DNA of 64,000 nucleotides, taken from IMG/VR virus record IMGVR_UViG_3300035682_001186, positions 45,271-109,270 of that record; one strand, 5' to 3'. Position numbers and translations under genes: made by a program. Positions 24,612 through 34,993 of this stretch are shown in pieces. Source of the stretch: a virus. The notes beneath the pieces were generated by a model, which was given only the letters and a program-made list of their open reading frames with translations, was not told where the DNA came from and did not search any database. Numbering within the stretch: the stretch's first letter is position 1; every line of letters starts with the position of its first letter.

Positions 24612-27104
24612 ATGACCTTTAATTCAAATAAGTCATCCGATGACAGTGCTCCATCGGGTACGAATGCGGCCCCATCCTCAACTTCAGGTCAAAGTAATAC
24701 ATCCAGTACACAAAATACAGGACAAAAATCAACTAATAGTGCTGGTTCTGATTTTTCTAACAATCGCACTGATAATCCACTTAATAATTTTAGTAGTTAT
24801 ACATATTCAATTGTATTATATGCTATTAGTCCAGAAGACGCTAATACATATGCAGAAACAGGACAAACTCCAACAGACAGATCAAAATATTATATTGTTG
24901 CTCAATCAGGAGGAATAAGTTCCGCTGATAGTCGTGCCATAACTAGTAGTGGCAATCCAGGCCCAAATCAAATGGGATTAGATTATTTTATTGATTCATT
25001 GGAATTCAAAACAACTATTCCTAATACTGCAGCAACCTCTGTTGCTCAAGGGTCTAGAATTAAATTAAAAATTATAGAACCATATGGATTTAATTTTACT
25101 GAAGAATTGAAAAAATTGGCGTTAAAAATTTCAAAAAAAAGTCCATTGATGAAAGGAGTTACTGAAGATAACTTTAATCATAGACTTATGCGTTATATTT
25201 TAGGTATTAGATATTATGGTTATGATACACAAGGAAATTTGGTAACATCTAAGAGCGGATTTGTAAAAAACTATAGCAATGGATTTTCTGATGACAATAG
25301 TGTAATAGAACGTTATGTTGTTGTTGCCATAAATGATTTTAAGTTTAAAGTAAATGGAAATTCAACTACATATAATATTGAATTACAAGAAGCTGCACCT
25401 CAAGCTTCTCTGGGAACTATAATCGGAGTAACTCAAAATCCCCTAAATATTAATGGTTCAACTGTAGGTGAAGTTCTTATGGGATCAAAAGGTCCAAACT
25501 CTAAATCTTTAGTGTCAGAACTCAATAGTCAGACTAAAAAATTAACAGAATCTTCAAATAAAACTGAACAGTCACATACTTATGAAATAGAATTCTTGGA
25601 CGAAAAAAATAAATCTGATCCAAATGGTCTGATAGCTACGGCAAAATTGTCAGAATCTGATGCTAAAACTAATACTGGATCAGGTGCTTCATCAAATACA
25701 TCTAAATCAAACATTGCGGAACAGTTTAAGCAACAAACTTTTAATAGTAATATAAAATCGGTTGGTTTCAAAGGTGGAACTGAGATTGTACAAATCATTG
25801 ATGATATTATATCTAAAAGTAGTTATGTTTCAAATGCTTTAAAAGTATTAAACAATGAAAAACCAGAAACTGGCAGTGTTAAAAATACATCAAAACAAGA
25901 ATTTAAATGGTTTAGTATAAATCCAATTGTTACAACTAAGTCATTTGAAAAAAAGACAAATTATTGGACTTTTAATATAAAATATCAAATAAAACCATAT
26001 ATTATATATTATATTAAGTCAAATAACGTTACAAATTTTTGTAAATTTAATGGTGCACACAAAGTTTATAACTATTTTTTAACTGGAGAAAATACTCAAG
26101 TTTTAAATTATGAACTTAGTTACAATGCATTATATTTTATTCCAGAAAGTTCAACTCTTAATCAGACTGGGTATGCAATTACGGAATCTAATACTAGTTT
26201 AGCTAAACAACCAATACCAAGCGCAAATCAAGGTGGTTCACAAAGTGGTACAGGGGGAGTTGGAATTAATAATGAAACTGTTCCGCAAGAAAACGTAAGA
26301 GCACAATTATATAGTCCAAATGATGCTTATAAAGTTACAATGAAAATTATGGGTGATCCGGATTGGATTTTAACAAGCACTGGAATTAATGCTGTTGCTC
26401 AATCTAGATTTAAAGCAAATCCAAAAGTAAAATCATTAAGTGGTACAGCAGCTGATTTGGGACCAACAATGTTTGATGGACAATTACTAGTTCAAGTTAT
26501 ATTTAATACTGCTAATGATTATTTAAATACTGGATTAATGGATGTAAGCGATCAAGTATTGACAATGAGCCCAGGAACAAGAAATTTTAATATTAAAGGT
26601 ACAATTTTTACAGTATCGCATGTGACATCTTTATTTTTAAAAGGATCATTTACTCAAACATTAGAGATGCAAGTTGTCCCGTCAAATTTATTAGTTACCG
26701 AAAACTCAAATTCTTCCGCCGATGGTAGAGAATCTTCTACAACACCAAGTGGTACTAATACTGGTACTGATGGTACGACTAGACCAACATTATCTACTGG
26801 TGATTTTATAGCGGCTGATGCGAGAGCAACCACAGATGCGTCTTTGATAGAATCACAAAGTCAATTGGCACAAAATTCTCCCTCAAACAATTCTCAGGGC
26901 GTCATAGTTACTGGACAACTTGGTAGACAAGAATTTGCAAGTGATGATAGAACTTTCACGGCTCGCAATAATAGAGCTGCACTTGATGCGCCAAATACAG
27001 ATAATACGCCTTACGATTATGCAGCCTCAGCTGCCTCGGCGCGAGCAGCAGAAAAAGAAGGACTTGGAGTTACTGCTGACGGTACTCCATGGAGACTTAG
27101 ATAA
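24612..27104 (+). CDS. Large virion structural protein, probable baseplate hub component
   Basis: An 830-residue protein. Residues 1-60 are Ser/Thr/Asn low-complexity. From 60 the frame NPLNNFSSYTYSIVLYAIS, IVAQSGG, LDYFIDSLEFKTTI, IKLKIIEPYGFNFTEELKK recalls large hub/structural proteins found between gp53 and gp5 in diverged T4-like phages. A second beta-rich region (about 580-700) includes VQVIFNTANDYLNTGLM and LFLKGSFTQTLEMQVVPS. The last ~130 residues are again low-complexity. I favour a hub role (gp27 position) from context. No enzymatic motif is seen. Confidence 0.6.
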   Translation: MTFNSNKSSDDSAPSGTNAAPSSTSGQSNTSSTQNTGQKSTNSAGSDFSNNRTDNPLNNFSSYTYSIVLYAISPEDANTYAETGQTPTDRSKYYIVAQSGGISSADSRAITSSGNPGPNQMGLDYFIDSLEFKTTIPNTAATSVAQGSRIKLKIIEPYGFNFTEELKKLALKISKKSPLMKGVTEDNFNHRLMRYILGIRYYGYDTQGNLVTSKSGFVKNYSNGFSDDNSVIERYVVVAINDFKFKVNGNSTTYNIELQEAAPQASLGTIIGVTQNPLNINGSTVGEVLMGSKGPNSKSLVSELNSQTKKLTESSNKTEQSHTYEIEFLDEKNKSDPNGLIATAKLSESDAKTNTGSGASSNTSKSNIAEQFKQQTFNSNIKSVGFKGGTEIVQIIDDIISKSSYVSNALKVLNNEKPETGSVKNTSKQEFKWFSINPIVTTKSFEKKTNYWTFNIKYQIKPYIIYYIKSNNVTNFCKFNGAHKVYNYFLTGENTQVLNYELSYNALYFIPESSTLNQTGYAITESNTSLAKQPIPSANQGGSQSGTGGVGINNETVPQENVRAQLYSPNDAYKVTMKIMGDPDWILTSTGINAVAQSRFKANPKVKSLSGTAADLGPTMFDGQLLVQVIFNTANDYLNTGLMDVSDQVLTMSPGTRNFNIKGTIFTVSHVTSLFLKGSFTQTLEMQVVPSNLLVTENSNSSADGRESSTTPSGTNTGTDGTTRPTLSTGDFIAADARATTDASLIESQSQLAQNSPSNNSQGVIVTGQLGRQEFASDDRTFTARNNRAALDAPNTDNTPYDYAASAASARAAEKEGLGVTADGTPWRLR

Positions 27105-27170
27105 AGATATAAAATGAAGACTTTCTGGCAAAAAGTGATAATTACAAATAATGGTAAATAGGAAAATAAA

Positions 27171-30100
27171 ATGGCAATAGATGCACCAAAAGAAGGCACC
27201 CCAGCAAACTTTGAAAGTGATCGTGGCGGACAATCAACTTTAATTAAAGAACCAGTTATTGGAATTGTTAAGAACAATGTTGATCCCACTCATAGTGGGG
27301 CAGTATACGTATATATTGCAAAACTAAGTTCATCTAGTTCACCAAATGATGGAGGAAGTTGGATTAAAGTTAACTATCTTAGCCCATTTTGTGGTTTATC
27401 AGGAGTAAGTGGAGTAGCAGGATCAGGATCAACAACCGATGGATATGGTAAATTCGTAGGAAATCCTCAGAGTTATGGATTCTGGGCAAGTGCACCAGAT
27501 ATAGGAACTCAAGTTCTTTGTATATTCATTAATGGTGAACCAGAACAGGGTTATTATATAGGATGTATACCTCAAATTGGTTTATTAAGTATGACTCCAG
27601 CTATAGGTAGTAGTAAAGTAATTGTTCCTAATGATGGAGAAGCTAAAACATATGGAGGAGCTGACAGATTACCAACTGGAGAAGTAAACTCTACTAATCC
27701 CAATCTTGCTAATAGCGGTACGATAGTAACTGATCCTAAACCAGTTCATAGTTATCAAGCTGCAATTTTATTTCAACAAGGTCTAATCAGAGACAATGCA
27801 CGCGGAGTTATTAGTAGTAGTGCTCAACGAGAAACTCCGAGTAGAGTATTTGGTATGAGCACTCCGGGCGGTCCGATATTTCAAGGAGGTTATAATAATA
27901 GTAATATCAAAGCCGCAGCCACTGGATCAACTGACCCTAGTAAACTAACAATGATTGGCAGAACCGGTGGACATAGTTTTGTTATGGACGATGGTGATTT
28001 ACAGGGACAAGATCAATTAACAAGAATCAGAACATCTAGCGGTCATATGATAATGATGAATGATAGTTCTCAATCATTGTTTATCATTCATGCTAATGGT
28101 CAAAGTTGGATAGAATTGGGTAAAGAAGGTACAGTTGATATGTATGCTAGTAACTCAGTTAATATCAGAACTCAAGGTGATCTTAACTTACATGCAGATC
28201 GTGATTTGAATTTACATGCTGATAGAAACTTTACATTGTATGGTAAAAATCTAAACATGGAATCTGATAATGATATGAATATCAGAAGTGGTGCCAATTT
28301 TAGTCAATATGCTAGCACAAGTTATACAGTTAAAAGCGGTAGTGATTTGGCATTGTTTGGTGGTGGTTCTACTAGTTTGGCTGGTAGTGGATCCACATAC
28401 ATAAATGGAAAAAAGATATATTTAAATAGTGGCAATAGTGGTACAACACCGGCTGAGGTACCAGTAATACCAAAAGTTAATCACCCAGATACAACTTATA
28501 GTACAGAAAAAGGATGGATGTATCCAAGTCCACACGCTTTACTATCTGTTACTAGTAGAGCGCCAACTCATATGCCTTGGATTGCAAGCGGAAAAGGTGT
28601 AGATGTTAGTGTTTCTAGTAGTACTAATAGTAGTCTGCCAACAACTACACCGGCAGTAGCACAAGTAAATAACGAAAGTGCTAGTGTTCCAACTCGTCCT
28701 ACAAATCCTGCAACTATCAATACAGTAACTACACCAACTGGATTTGATAATTCAGTAGAAGGTATTAATGCACAGACATTAAGAGCTCTAGTTGGTCAAA
28801 ATGCTGAGTCTAATAGCACAAAGGCTGCCGGCGGGCCACCAGCACGAGCAATTAAAGGAACTGGAACATCAGCAACTGTATCACCAGTTTCATTAATGTT
28901 TGGATTAAATTTAACAATAACTGAAGGTGATATTACAGTTACACCTTACTCTGCACCTGCAGATACTAAACGTGGTGAAGGAATTCTTGATGGACCAGGA
29001 GGATTGACATTAGAACAAGCTTGTGGACCTGGTATGGCAATAAAACCAGGTTCAAAAGATTTACTTCAAACAAGATTGGCTCAAGGTATGCCAATGGATA
29101 AAGCAATACAAGGTTTAGTAACTGGTAATCTTGGTGCCACTGATCCTATTAAATTGTTAACTGATGGTAAAGTTCAAACTCAAATTATTGCTGGCAGTCT
29201 CAATAATGCCGCTAATAGTTTGGTAAATTCTGGAATATTAACTGGTGCAGAATCTGCAGGTCAGGCAGGAGGATTAGTATTAGCTGCTTCTAATTTTGGT
29301 GTTAACGCTGTTACGGGAGTAGTTAATGGAGTTCTAGGAACAGTTACTGGAATTGCACAAGGAGTCACTAATGTGGTAACTGGAACAATTGGTGCAGTAA
29401 CCAACATTGCAAGTGGAATTTCATCAGGTGTCAGTAAAATATCAGACATGATGGCCGGAGGTAAATTTGCAGGTCAACTAAGTGATAGTATCAGTAATGG
29501 AGTTACTGGATTAGCCAATAGTATTAAAGGTGCAATTTCAACTAGTGTTGATAGTTTAGGTAAAAGTTTGGCTGGTTTAGTGACTGGACTAGAAAGTACA
29601 TTAAGAGGCGCTTTTAAAACGGTAGAAGCTTCATTTAAGAATCTTACTGCTAATACTCCAAATATATTAGGTGGTAAAGGTAATGCAAGTAGTGTCACTG
29701 ATTTGACAACTCCAGGAGCAAAATATCAATCTTCACAGGCGGCATTGGATATTGCACAATCTAAATTTGATGATGCTAGAACTGCATATAGAAATAATCC
29801 AGATGATATAAATTCAATTGCATTAAGCTCAGCTGAATCGGCATTATCAGATGCTAGAAAGAAAACAGCCGGTGCATCATTAGATATTATAACTGGTGGT
29901 GTAGATTCTGTTATATCTGGAGTTAGTAATGTGGTCAAATCTGCCACCTCTACAGTTTCTAATTTATTTACTGGTCCTGCAACCACGCTTAATAGCGGAA
30001 TCAATGCATTGCCTGGAGGTTCTGGGTCAATGGTCAATACTGTTACAACTGACAGTGGCACAAACATTGTTAATAATGTTAAGAATAGTATTACTTCTGC

Positions 30101-30956
30101 TGCCAGTACTGGGGCGGTTGCTGGAGCGGCAGTCGCTGCAAATTCATTATCTAGTCCCACTGGTTTAGTTGGAAATTTAGTTAATAATACTACTAATGCC
30201 ATTACTGGAGTTGTCAACGGTGTTGTCAACACCGCTACTGGACTTGTTACTGGAGTTATAGATACTGCAACAAATTTAGTAACTGGTACAGTGAATGCGG
30301 CTGTAGGTTTAGTAAATGGAGTTCTTGCTTTACCTGGTCAAATTATTAACTCAATAACCGCAACAGCAAATGGAATACTAAGTAGTATTCAAACTGCTCT
30401 AGCGAGTATTGGAAACATGGGTGGACAAATTAAATCAGCGATTCAGGCGGTTGAAACATTTAGTAAAACTGATTTGACTTCTAAAGTTGGTACAAATATG
30501 GGAGATTCAAGAATACCAATTCCATTGACATTGACTAAATCTCCAACTCCACAAGTATCAGAATCTGGACTTACTTCAAATGATTCAGCATCAGATCAGC
30601 AGGCTAAAGTATTGGCAAAAATTAAAGACCTTGAAGAACAAATACGTCAGAATATTGCTTTGATTAATAAAGAACAAAGAGAAAATGCTGGACTTTTTAC
30701 AAAAATATCTAGCAGTGCTAAACAATCTAGATTAGAAAGAGATTTAAAAAAGGCAAATGAAGAATATCAAGCGTTAGTATCTAATCAGAATCAAGCGCCA
30801 CCATCGCAATCTCCGTCAACTTCTACTTCAGAAGTTACTACTACAACTGAAATTGACAATTATGGAAACAAAATAATTACTACACGAGGTGGTGGAACAA
30901 GCCGATTCATACCGGTGGCAGAAGCAATAGCTCGCAGAGATTCAACAAACAGATAA
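27171..30956 (+). CDS. gp5: Baseplate hub/needle protein gp5-like, without lysozyme domain
   Basis: A 1261-residue protein. Residues 25-140 form the gp5-type OB-fold (IGIVKNNVDPTHSGAVYVYI, then WASAPDIGTQVLCIFING--E-GYYIG). Residues ~325-425 contain a strand-repeat region (D-NLHADRDLNLHADRNF, NMESDNDMNI) like the triple-stranded beta-helix of gp5/VgrG needles. No lysozyme catalytic pattern is visible between them, unlike T4 gp5. The C-terminal half (about 640-1080) is an unusual Gly/Val/Thr-rich hydrophobic repeat region (TG-V-GV-), then a charged coiled coil (about 1140-1210). AGGAAAATAAA precedes ATG. Confidence 0.8.
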   Translation: MAIDAPKEGTPANFESDRGGQSTLIKEPVIGIVKNNVDPTHSGAVYVYIAKLSSSSSPNDGGSWIKVNYLSPFCGLSGVSGVAGSGSTTDGYGKFVGNPQSYGFWASAPDIGTQVLCIFINGEPEQGYYIGCIPQIGLLSMTPAIGSSKVIVPNDGEAKTYGGADRLPTGEVNSTNPNLANSGTIVTDPKPVHSYQAAILFQQGLIRDNARGVISSSAQRETPSRVFGMSTPGGPIFQGGYNNSNIKAAATGSTDPSKLTMIGRTGGHSFVMDDGDLQGQDQLTRIRTSSGHMIMMNDSSQSLFIIHANGQSWIELGKEGTVDMYASNSVNIRTQGDLNLHADRDLNLHADRNFTLYGKNLNMESDNDMNIRSGANFSQYASTSYTVKSGSDLALFGGGSTSLAGSGSTYINGKKIYLNSGNSGTTPAEVPVIPKVNHPDTTYSTEKGWMYPSPHALLSVTSRAPTHMPWIASGKGVDVSVSSSTNSSLPTTTPAVAQVNNESASVPTRPTNPATINTVTTPTGFDNSVEGINAQTLRALVGQNAESNSTKAAGGPPARAIKGTGTSATVSPVSLMFGLNLTITEGDITVTPYSAPADTKRGEGILDGPGGLTLEQACGPGMAIKPGSKDLLQTRLAQGMPMDKAIQGLVTGNLGATDPIKLLTDGKVQTQIIAGSLNNAANSLVNSGILTGAESAGQAGGLVLAASNFGVNAVTGVVNGVLGTVTGIAQGVTNVVTGTIGAVTNIASGISSGVSKISDMMAGGKFAGQLSDSISNGVTGLANSIKGAISTSVDSLGKSLAGLVTGLESTLRGAFKTVEASFKNLTANTPNILGGKGNASSVTDLTTPGAKYQSSQAALDIAQSKFDDARTAYRNNPDDINSIALSSAESALSDARKKTAGASLDIITGGVDSVISGVSNVVKSATSTVSNLFTGPATTLNSGINALPGGSGSMVNTVTTDSGTNIVNNVKNSITSAASTGAVAGAAVAANSLSSPTGLVGNLVNNTTNAITGVVNGVVNTATGLVTGVIDTATNLVTGTVNAAVGLVNGVLALPGQIINSITATANGILSSIQTALASIGNMGGQIKSAIQAVETFSKTDLTSKVGTNMGDSRIPIPLTLTKSPTPQVSESGLTSNDSASDQQAKVLAKIKDLEEQIRQNIALINKEQRENAGLFTKISSSAKQSRLERDLKKANEEYQALVSNQNQAPPSQSPSTSTSEVTTTTEIDNYGNKIITTRGGGTSRFIPVAEAIARRDSTNR

Positions 30957-30975
30957 AAATTAAAAGGAAAATATA

Positions 30976-31428
30976 ATGCCAACATTTAAAGGATTTTCAA
31001 CAGTCGGTGTCAATCAATCATTGTCATTAGTTAGACCTGGTGTATATGGTGGAGTAGGATCCACAACCGTTCAGCCAAGAATAGGTAGAAAATATGCACT
31101 GTCAGATCAAAATCTAGTAATTAGAGATTTATTAAATGCATTAAGTATTAAACAAGGTGATAAAGTTGGACAACCAACGTATGGAACTATATTATGGTCA
31201 TATATATTTGAACCAAGTACACAGGAAACTCAACAAGCAATAGAAGATGAAGTAAGACGAGTTATAAGTTTAGATCCTAGAATCATATTAAACAGTGTTG
31301 GTATATATATTCAAGAAAATGGTGTATTATTACAGATAGAAATGGCATTTAGTCCATTTAATAATGTTATAAAAACAGATTTTTTCTTGAATAGATATAA
31401 TGGAAGTATTCAACAACTAAGTCAATAA
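30976..31428 (+). CDS. gp25: Baseplate wedge protein gp25
   Basis: A 150-residue protein of the gp25/lysozyme-like wedge family. D-NLVIRDLLNALSI--GDK, followed by G--LWSYIFEP, EDEVRRVIS-DPRI and a beta-rich end, is diagnostic. Length is close to T4 gp25 (132). It is 19 bases downstream of gp5, with AAAAGGAAAATATA as ribosome binding site. Confidence 0.92.
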   Translation: MPTFKGFSTVGVNQSLSLVRPGVYGGVGSTTVQPRIGRKYALSDQNLVIRDLLNALSIKQGDKVGQPTYGTILWSYIFEPSTQETQQAIEDEVRRVISLDPRIILNSVGIYIQENGVLLQIEMAFSPFNNVIKTDFFLNRYNGSIQQLSQ

Positions 31429-31453
31429 CTTCAAAATACAATGATTTTTTAAG

Positions 31454-31461
31454 AATAAATA
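31454..31461 (+). promoter_or_regulatory. Late promoter box (AATAAATA) before gp6
   Basis: GAATAAATATAG on the plus strand, 19 bases upstream of the gp6 ATG. Confidence 0.5.
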
Positions 31462-31480
31462 TAGTATACGGGAAAAAAAC

Positions 31481-34400
31481 ATGGTTACTAGTTCAAGACA
31501 AAGTGCATTATTTGGTTTACAAGATTGGAAAAGAATCTATCAAACTTATAGAGAGGCTAATTTCATGTCTTATGACTATGAAACTTTGCGTAAAAGTTTC
31601 ATTGATTATCTGACTATATATTATCCAGAATCATTTAATGACTATATTGAAAGTAGTGAATTTGTTGCTATTCTAGATGTTATGGCATTTATGGGTCAAT
31701 CACTGGCATTTCGTGGTGATTTAAATGCTCGTGAAAACTTTATTGATACTGCAGAACGTAGAGATTCAGTTATTAAATTAGCTAACTTAGTTAGTTATAA
31801 TCCAAAACGTAATACAGAAGCCAATGGTTTAGTAAAAGTCACTTCAATCAGTACTACTGAAAGTATTTTTGATATTAACAATGTAAGTTTGGGTAATACT
31901 ACTGTGTTGTGGAATGATGCCGCAAACAGTAATTGGCAAGAACAATTTAATACTATTTTAAATGCTACATATGTTAATAGTCAAAGAGTAGGTCTTCCAG
32001 GAAATAAACAAGATATTTTAGGAATTCAAACTGAAGAATATACTATTAATTTACCATCGGGATATAACCCAGTAGTTCCGTTTTCCACTCAAGTAAACGG
32101 TGATTTGGTTAATTTTGAACTAGTAAGTGTAACTAGCGCCAATAAAGATTATCTATATGAAATATCTCCCGCACCTAATAGTCAATTTAACATGGTGTAT
32201 CAAAATGATAAGTTAGGATATGGTAGTCCAAATACAGGATTCTTTTTCTATTTTAAACAAGGTACCTTGCAAAGTTATGATATATACTTTTCAGAAAAAA
32301 TTCAAAACAATTTTCAAAATATATTTATAGAAGGAATCAATGAAACTGATACTTGGTTATATCAATTAAATAGTAACGAAACAATAAATCGTCAATGGAC
32401 TAAAGTTGATAATCTTTTTACCACTAGTTATAATAGTCAAGGAAATAGTGTTAGTTCAATATTCAGTGTAGTATCAAGAACCAATGATCAAGTAAGTTAT
32501 GTATTTGGTGATGGAGTATTTGGAGAAATTCCAATTGGAAATTATAGAGCTTATGTAAGATCGGGAAATTCATTAACCTATAGTATTGATCCAAGTGAAA
32601 TGTCGGGAATCGTAGTCAGTATTCCGTATATTAGTCGTCAAAATACAAATGAAACTTTAACTATAACATTTAGTTTACAAACAGTTAATAATACCGCACA
32701 ATCTCGCGAAAGTATACTTAATATCAAAGAACGTGCACCCGCTCGTTATTATACTCAAAATCGTATGGTTAATGGAGAAGATTATAGTAATTTCCCATTT
32801 ACTTTATATAATAGTATTATCAAAAGTTCGGCTCTTAATCGTAGTAGTATTGGAGTAAGTAGAAATATTGATCTATTAGATCCAACCGGAAAATACAGTA
32901 GTACTAACGTATTTGCAGATGATGGTGCATTATATACTGATCAATTACCTAAAAATGTAACATTCTCAACACAAAATATTAATTTTGCTATTGAATTTTT
33001 ATCAATAACTTTACCATCATTTTTAAGCAGTTCACCAACTATTCAATATTATCAAGAATATTATCCAAGATATACTGGATATTATCCAGGAACAGAATCT
33101 GTTGATCATAGATGTTACTGGAATGAAACTACGCTTGATGGATCAAATGTAACTGGATATTTTTATGTAAAATTATCATCTGGTGTTAATATACCAATAT
33201 CACTTGGCGCATTTAGTACATATTCAATGAGATATATTACTCAAGGTGCACAACTTAAATTTGTAAGTCCACCTGGATTTTATTTTGACGTTAATAATAG
33301 ATTACAACAAGGTATACCAAATTATTATAATGGCGATCATACCAGTATATGGGTTGGTGTCAATGGTGTAATTGGAGATGGTTATAATTTTGGAGATGGT
33401 AATTTATCTACAGGAGTTGGACCAGTTACTCTAAATTCATTTGTACCAACTGGCGCATATTTAGATCCAGATCAATCAACACCAACTGGAATTATTCCTC
33501 AATTTGATAATACTTTCAACAGTGTATTAACTACACAAATTCTTGATTTGATAAATCTCAAACAAAATTTTGCACTTAACTATGATAATAGTATTTTAAT
33601 TAATCTAGAACGTTGGTCTATTGTACAACCAATACCTACAAATCCAACGCCAACTGATTACTTTGTTAAATTTGTCAGTGATAGTATTAACAATTCATAT
33701 CTGGTTACCATTAACAATGTTAACTATTATTTTGCATCTGTAGATCAAGTTAGATTTACATTTGATGGAACACAACGAGTATATGATCAACGTAGTGGAC
33801 AAGTGTTTTCTGATTTTGTAAATATCTTTAGAACAAATTCTAATTCTACTAATACTAGTACACTTGGCGAAGATTATATTTTAAATGTAACTGGACAACC
33901 AGCACAAAGTGATGGAATGCCAGATGATTATCAAATCACTGTCAGTAGTATTAATCTAATCAGTGGATATACATATGATCCAGATTTTTTTAATACTATA
34001 GTTGGGACAAGTTCAACTGCTTATGTATTCTTTAGAATATTCACTGACATTAATGATCTATATAGAACTCAAGTATTACCAGTTGGAACAGTAATATATG
34101 CATATCCAACTCAAAATCAAGTTCTAAATGTTATATATGAGTATCCTGCTGAAACACTATTCTATTGTATTAATGGAAGTGTTACTAATCCAGTACCAAC
34201 ATTTTATCAATCGGCTGTTGTTCCAGGAACACAACCAACAGTTCTTATTTTAAATGATGTTACTTCATCGTACGCAGTTACTAGAGGTCGTGGTGGAATT
34301 AACTTTCAATATCGTCATAATAGTGATAATACTACTAGAATTGATCCAGCTACCACAAACATCATTGATTTGTATTTGGTTACACAAGCATATTATACTC

Positions 34401-34915
34401 AATTTCAAAATTGGATCAATGATAGTACTGGAACTGTTCAACTACCACCAAAACCAACTATTCAAGAACTTCAACAAGCTTATGGAGAATTAGATAGTTA
34501 TAAAATGATCAGTGATAGTGTGATTTTAAATAGTGTCAACTTCAAACCATTGTTTGGATCTAAAGCTGCTCCAGCACTGCGAGGAACAATCAAAGTTATT
34601 AAGAATCCATCTACAGTAGTTAGTGACAGTCAAATTCGCAGTAGTGTGTTGGCTGCTCTTAATAGTTATTTTATAATTAATAATTGGGATTTTGGTGATA
34701 CTTTCTACTTTAGTGAACTGACTGCCTATCTACATATGCAATTAGGATCATTAATAAGTTCAGTGGTATTAGTACCTGCTGATCCTACTCAATCATTTGG
34801 TGATTTATATGAGATTTTAAGTACACCTAGTGAGATTTTCTGTAATGGTGCCACAGCTAGTGATATTATTGTAATTAGTGCATTGACTCCATCAGCCTTA
34901 CAAAGAACGATGTAA
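31481..34915 (+). CDS. gp6: Baseplate wedge protein gp6
   Basis: An 1144-residue protein forming the continuous wedge ring of the baseplate. The N-terminal YDYETLRKSFIDYLTIYYPE, FNDYIESSEFVAILDVMAF and DLNARENFIDTAERRDSVI blocks are hallmarks of gp6. The middle (VSRTNDQVSYVFGDGVFGEIP) and the C-terminal bacteriophage-J-like part (ALNSYFIINNWDFGDTFYFSEL) also fit. It is much longer than T4 gp6 (660), because of beta-rich insertions between about 480 and 950. A terminator follows. Confidence 0.93.
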   Translation: MVTSSRQSALFGLQDWKRIYQTYREANFMSYDYETLRKSFIDYLTIYYPESFNDYIESSEFVAILDVMAFMGQSLAFRGDLNARENFIDTAERRDSVIKLANLVSYNPKRNTEANGLVKVTSISTTESIFDINNVSLGNTTVLWNDAANSNWQEQFNTILNATYVNSQRVGLPGNKQDILGIQTEEYTINLPSGYNPVVPFSTQVNGDLVNFELVSVTSANKDYLYEISPAPNSQFNMVYQNDKLGYGSPNTGFFFYFKQGTLQSYDIYFSEKIQNNFQNIFIEGINETDTWLYQLNSNETINRQWTKVDNLFTTSYNSQGNSVSSIFSVVSRTNDQVSYVFGDGVFGEIPIGNYRAYVRSGNSLTYSIDPSEMSGIVVSIPYISRQNTNETLTITFSLQTVNNTAQSRESILNIKERAPARYYTQNRMVNGEDYSNFPFTLYNSIIKSSALNRSSIGVSRNIDLLDPTGKYSSTNVFADDGALYTDQLPKNVTFSTQNINFAIEFLSITLPSFLSSSPTIQYYQEYYPRYTGYYPGTESVDHRCYWNETTLDGSNVTGYFYVKLSSGVNIPISLGAFSTYSMRYITQGAQLKFVSPPGFYFDVNNRLQQGIPNYYNGDHTSIWVGVNGVIGDGYNFGDGNLSTGVGPVTLNSFVPTGAYLDPDQSTPTGIIPQFDNTFNSVLTTQILDLINLKQNFALNYDNSILINLERWSIVQPIPTNPTPTDYFVKFVSDSINNSYLVTINNVNYYFASVDQVRFTFDGTQRVYDQRSGQVFSDFVNIFRTNSNSTNTSTLGEDYILNVTGQPAQSDGMPDDYQITVSSINLISGYTYDPDFFNTIVGTSSTAYVFFRIFTDINDLYRTQVLPVGTVIYAYPTQNQVLNVIYEYPAETLFYCINGSVTNPVPTFYQSAVVPGTQPTVLILNDVTSSYAVTRGRGGINFQYRHNSDNTTRIDPATTNIIDLYLVTQAYYTQFQNWINDSTGTVQLPPKPTIQELQQAYGELDSYKMISDSVILNSVNFKPLFGSKAAPALRGTIKVIKNPSTVVSDSQIRSSVLAALNSYFIINNWDFGDTFYFSELTAYLHMQLGSLISSVVLVPADPTQSFGDLYEILSTPSEIFCNGATASDIIVISALTPSALQRTM

Positions 34916-34928
34916 TTTTAAATGTTCT

Positions 34929-34957
34929 GACTAATATAGATAAATTAGTCGTTTTTT
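34929..34957 (+). terminator. Rho-independent terminator after gp6
   Basis: GACTAAT (34929-34935) pairs with ATTAGTC (34944-34950), followed by GTTTTTTG. It separates gp6 from the inserted endonuclease gene. Confidence 0.8.
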
Positions 34958-34962
34958 GTAGT

Positions 34963-34970
34963 GATAAATA
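34963..34970 (+). promoter_or_regulatory. Late promoter box (GATAAATA) for the second GIY-YIG-like gene
   Basis: GATAAATAGTAG on the plus strand, 23 bases before ATG 34994, just after the gp6 terminator. Confidence 0.6.
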
Positions 34971-34993
34971 GTAGATACAGTAATGGATAATTA

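Noticed and set aside
27153-27160. GGTAAATA as a late promoter for gp5
   Set aside because: It is only 10 bases before the start codon, which leaves no room for a leader, and the match is poorer than the other boxes.
27114-27161. 15-codon ORF between the hub gene and gp5
   Set aside because: Too short and without convincing start signals; the gap more likely holds only the gp5 leader.
29726-30232. 168-codon open frame on the minus strand inside the gp5-like gene
   Set aside because: It lies opposite the Gly/Val/Thr repeat region; its hydrophobic composition mirrors the codon bias of the real gene. No ribosome binding site or promoter.
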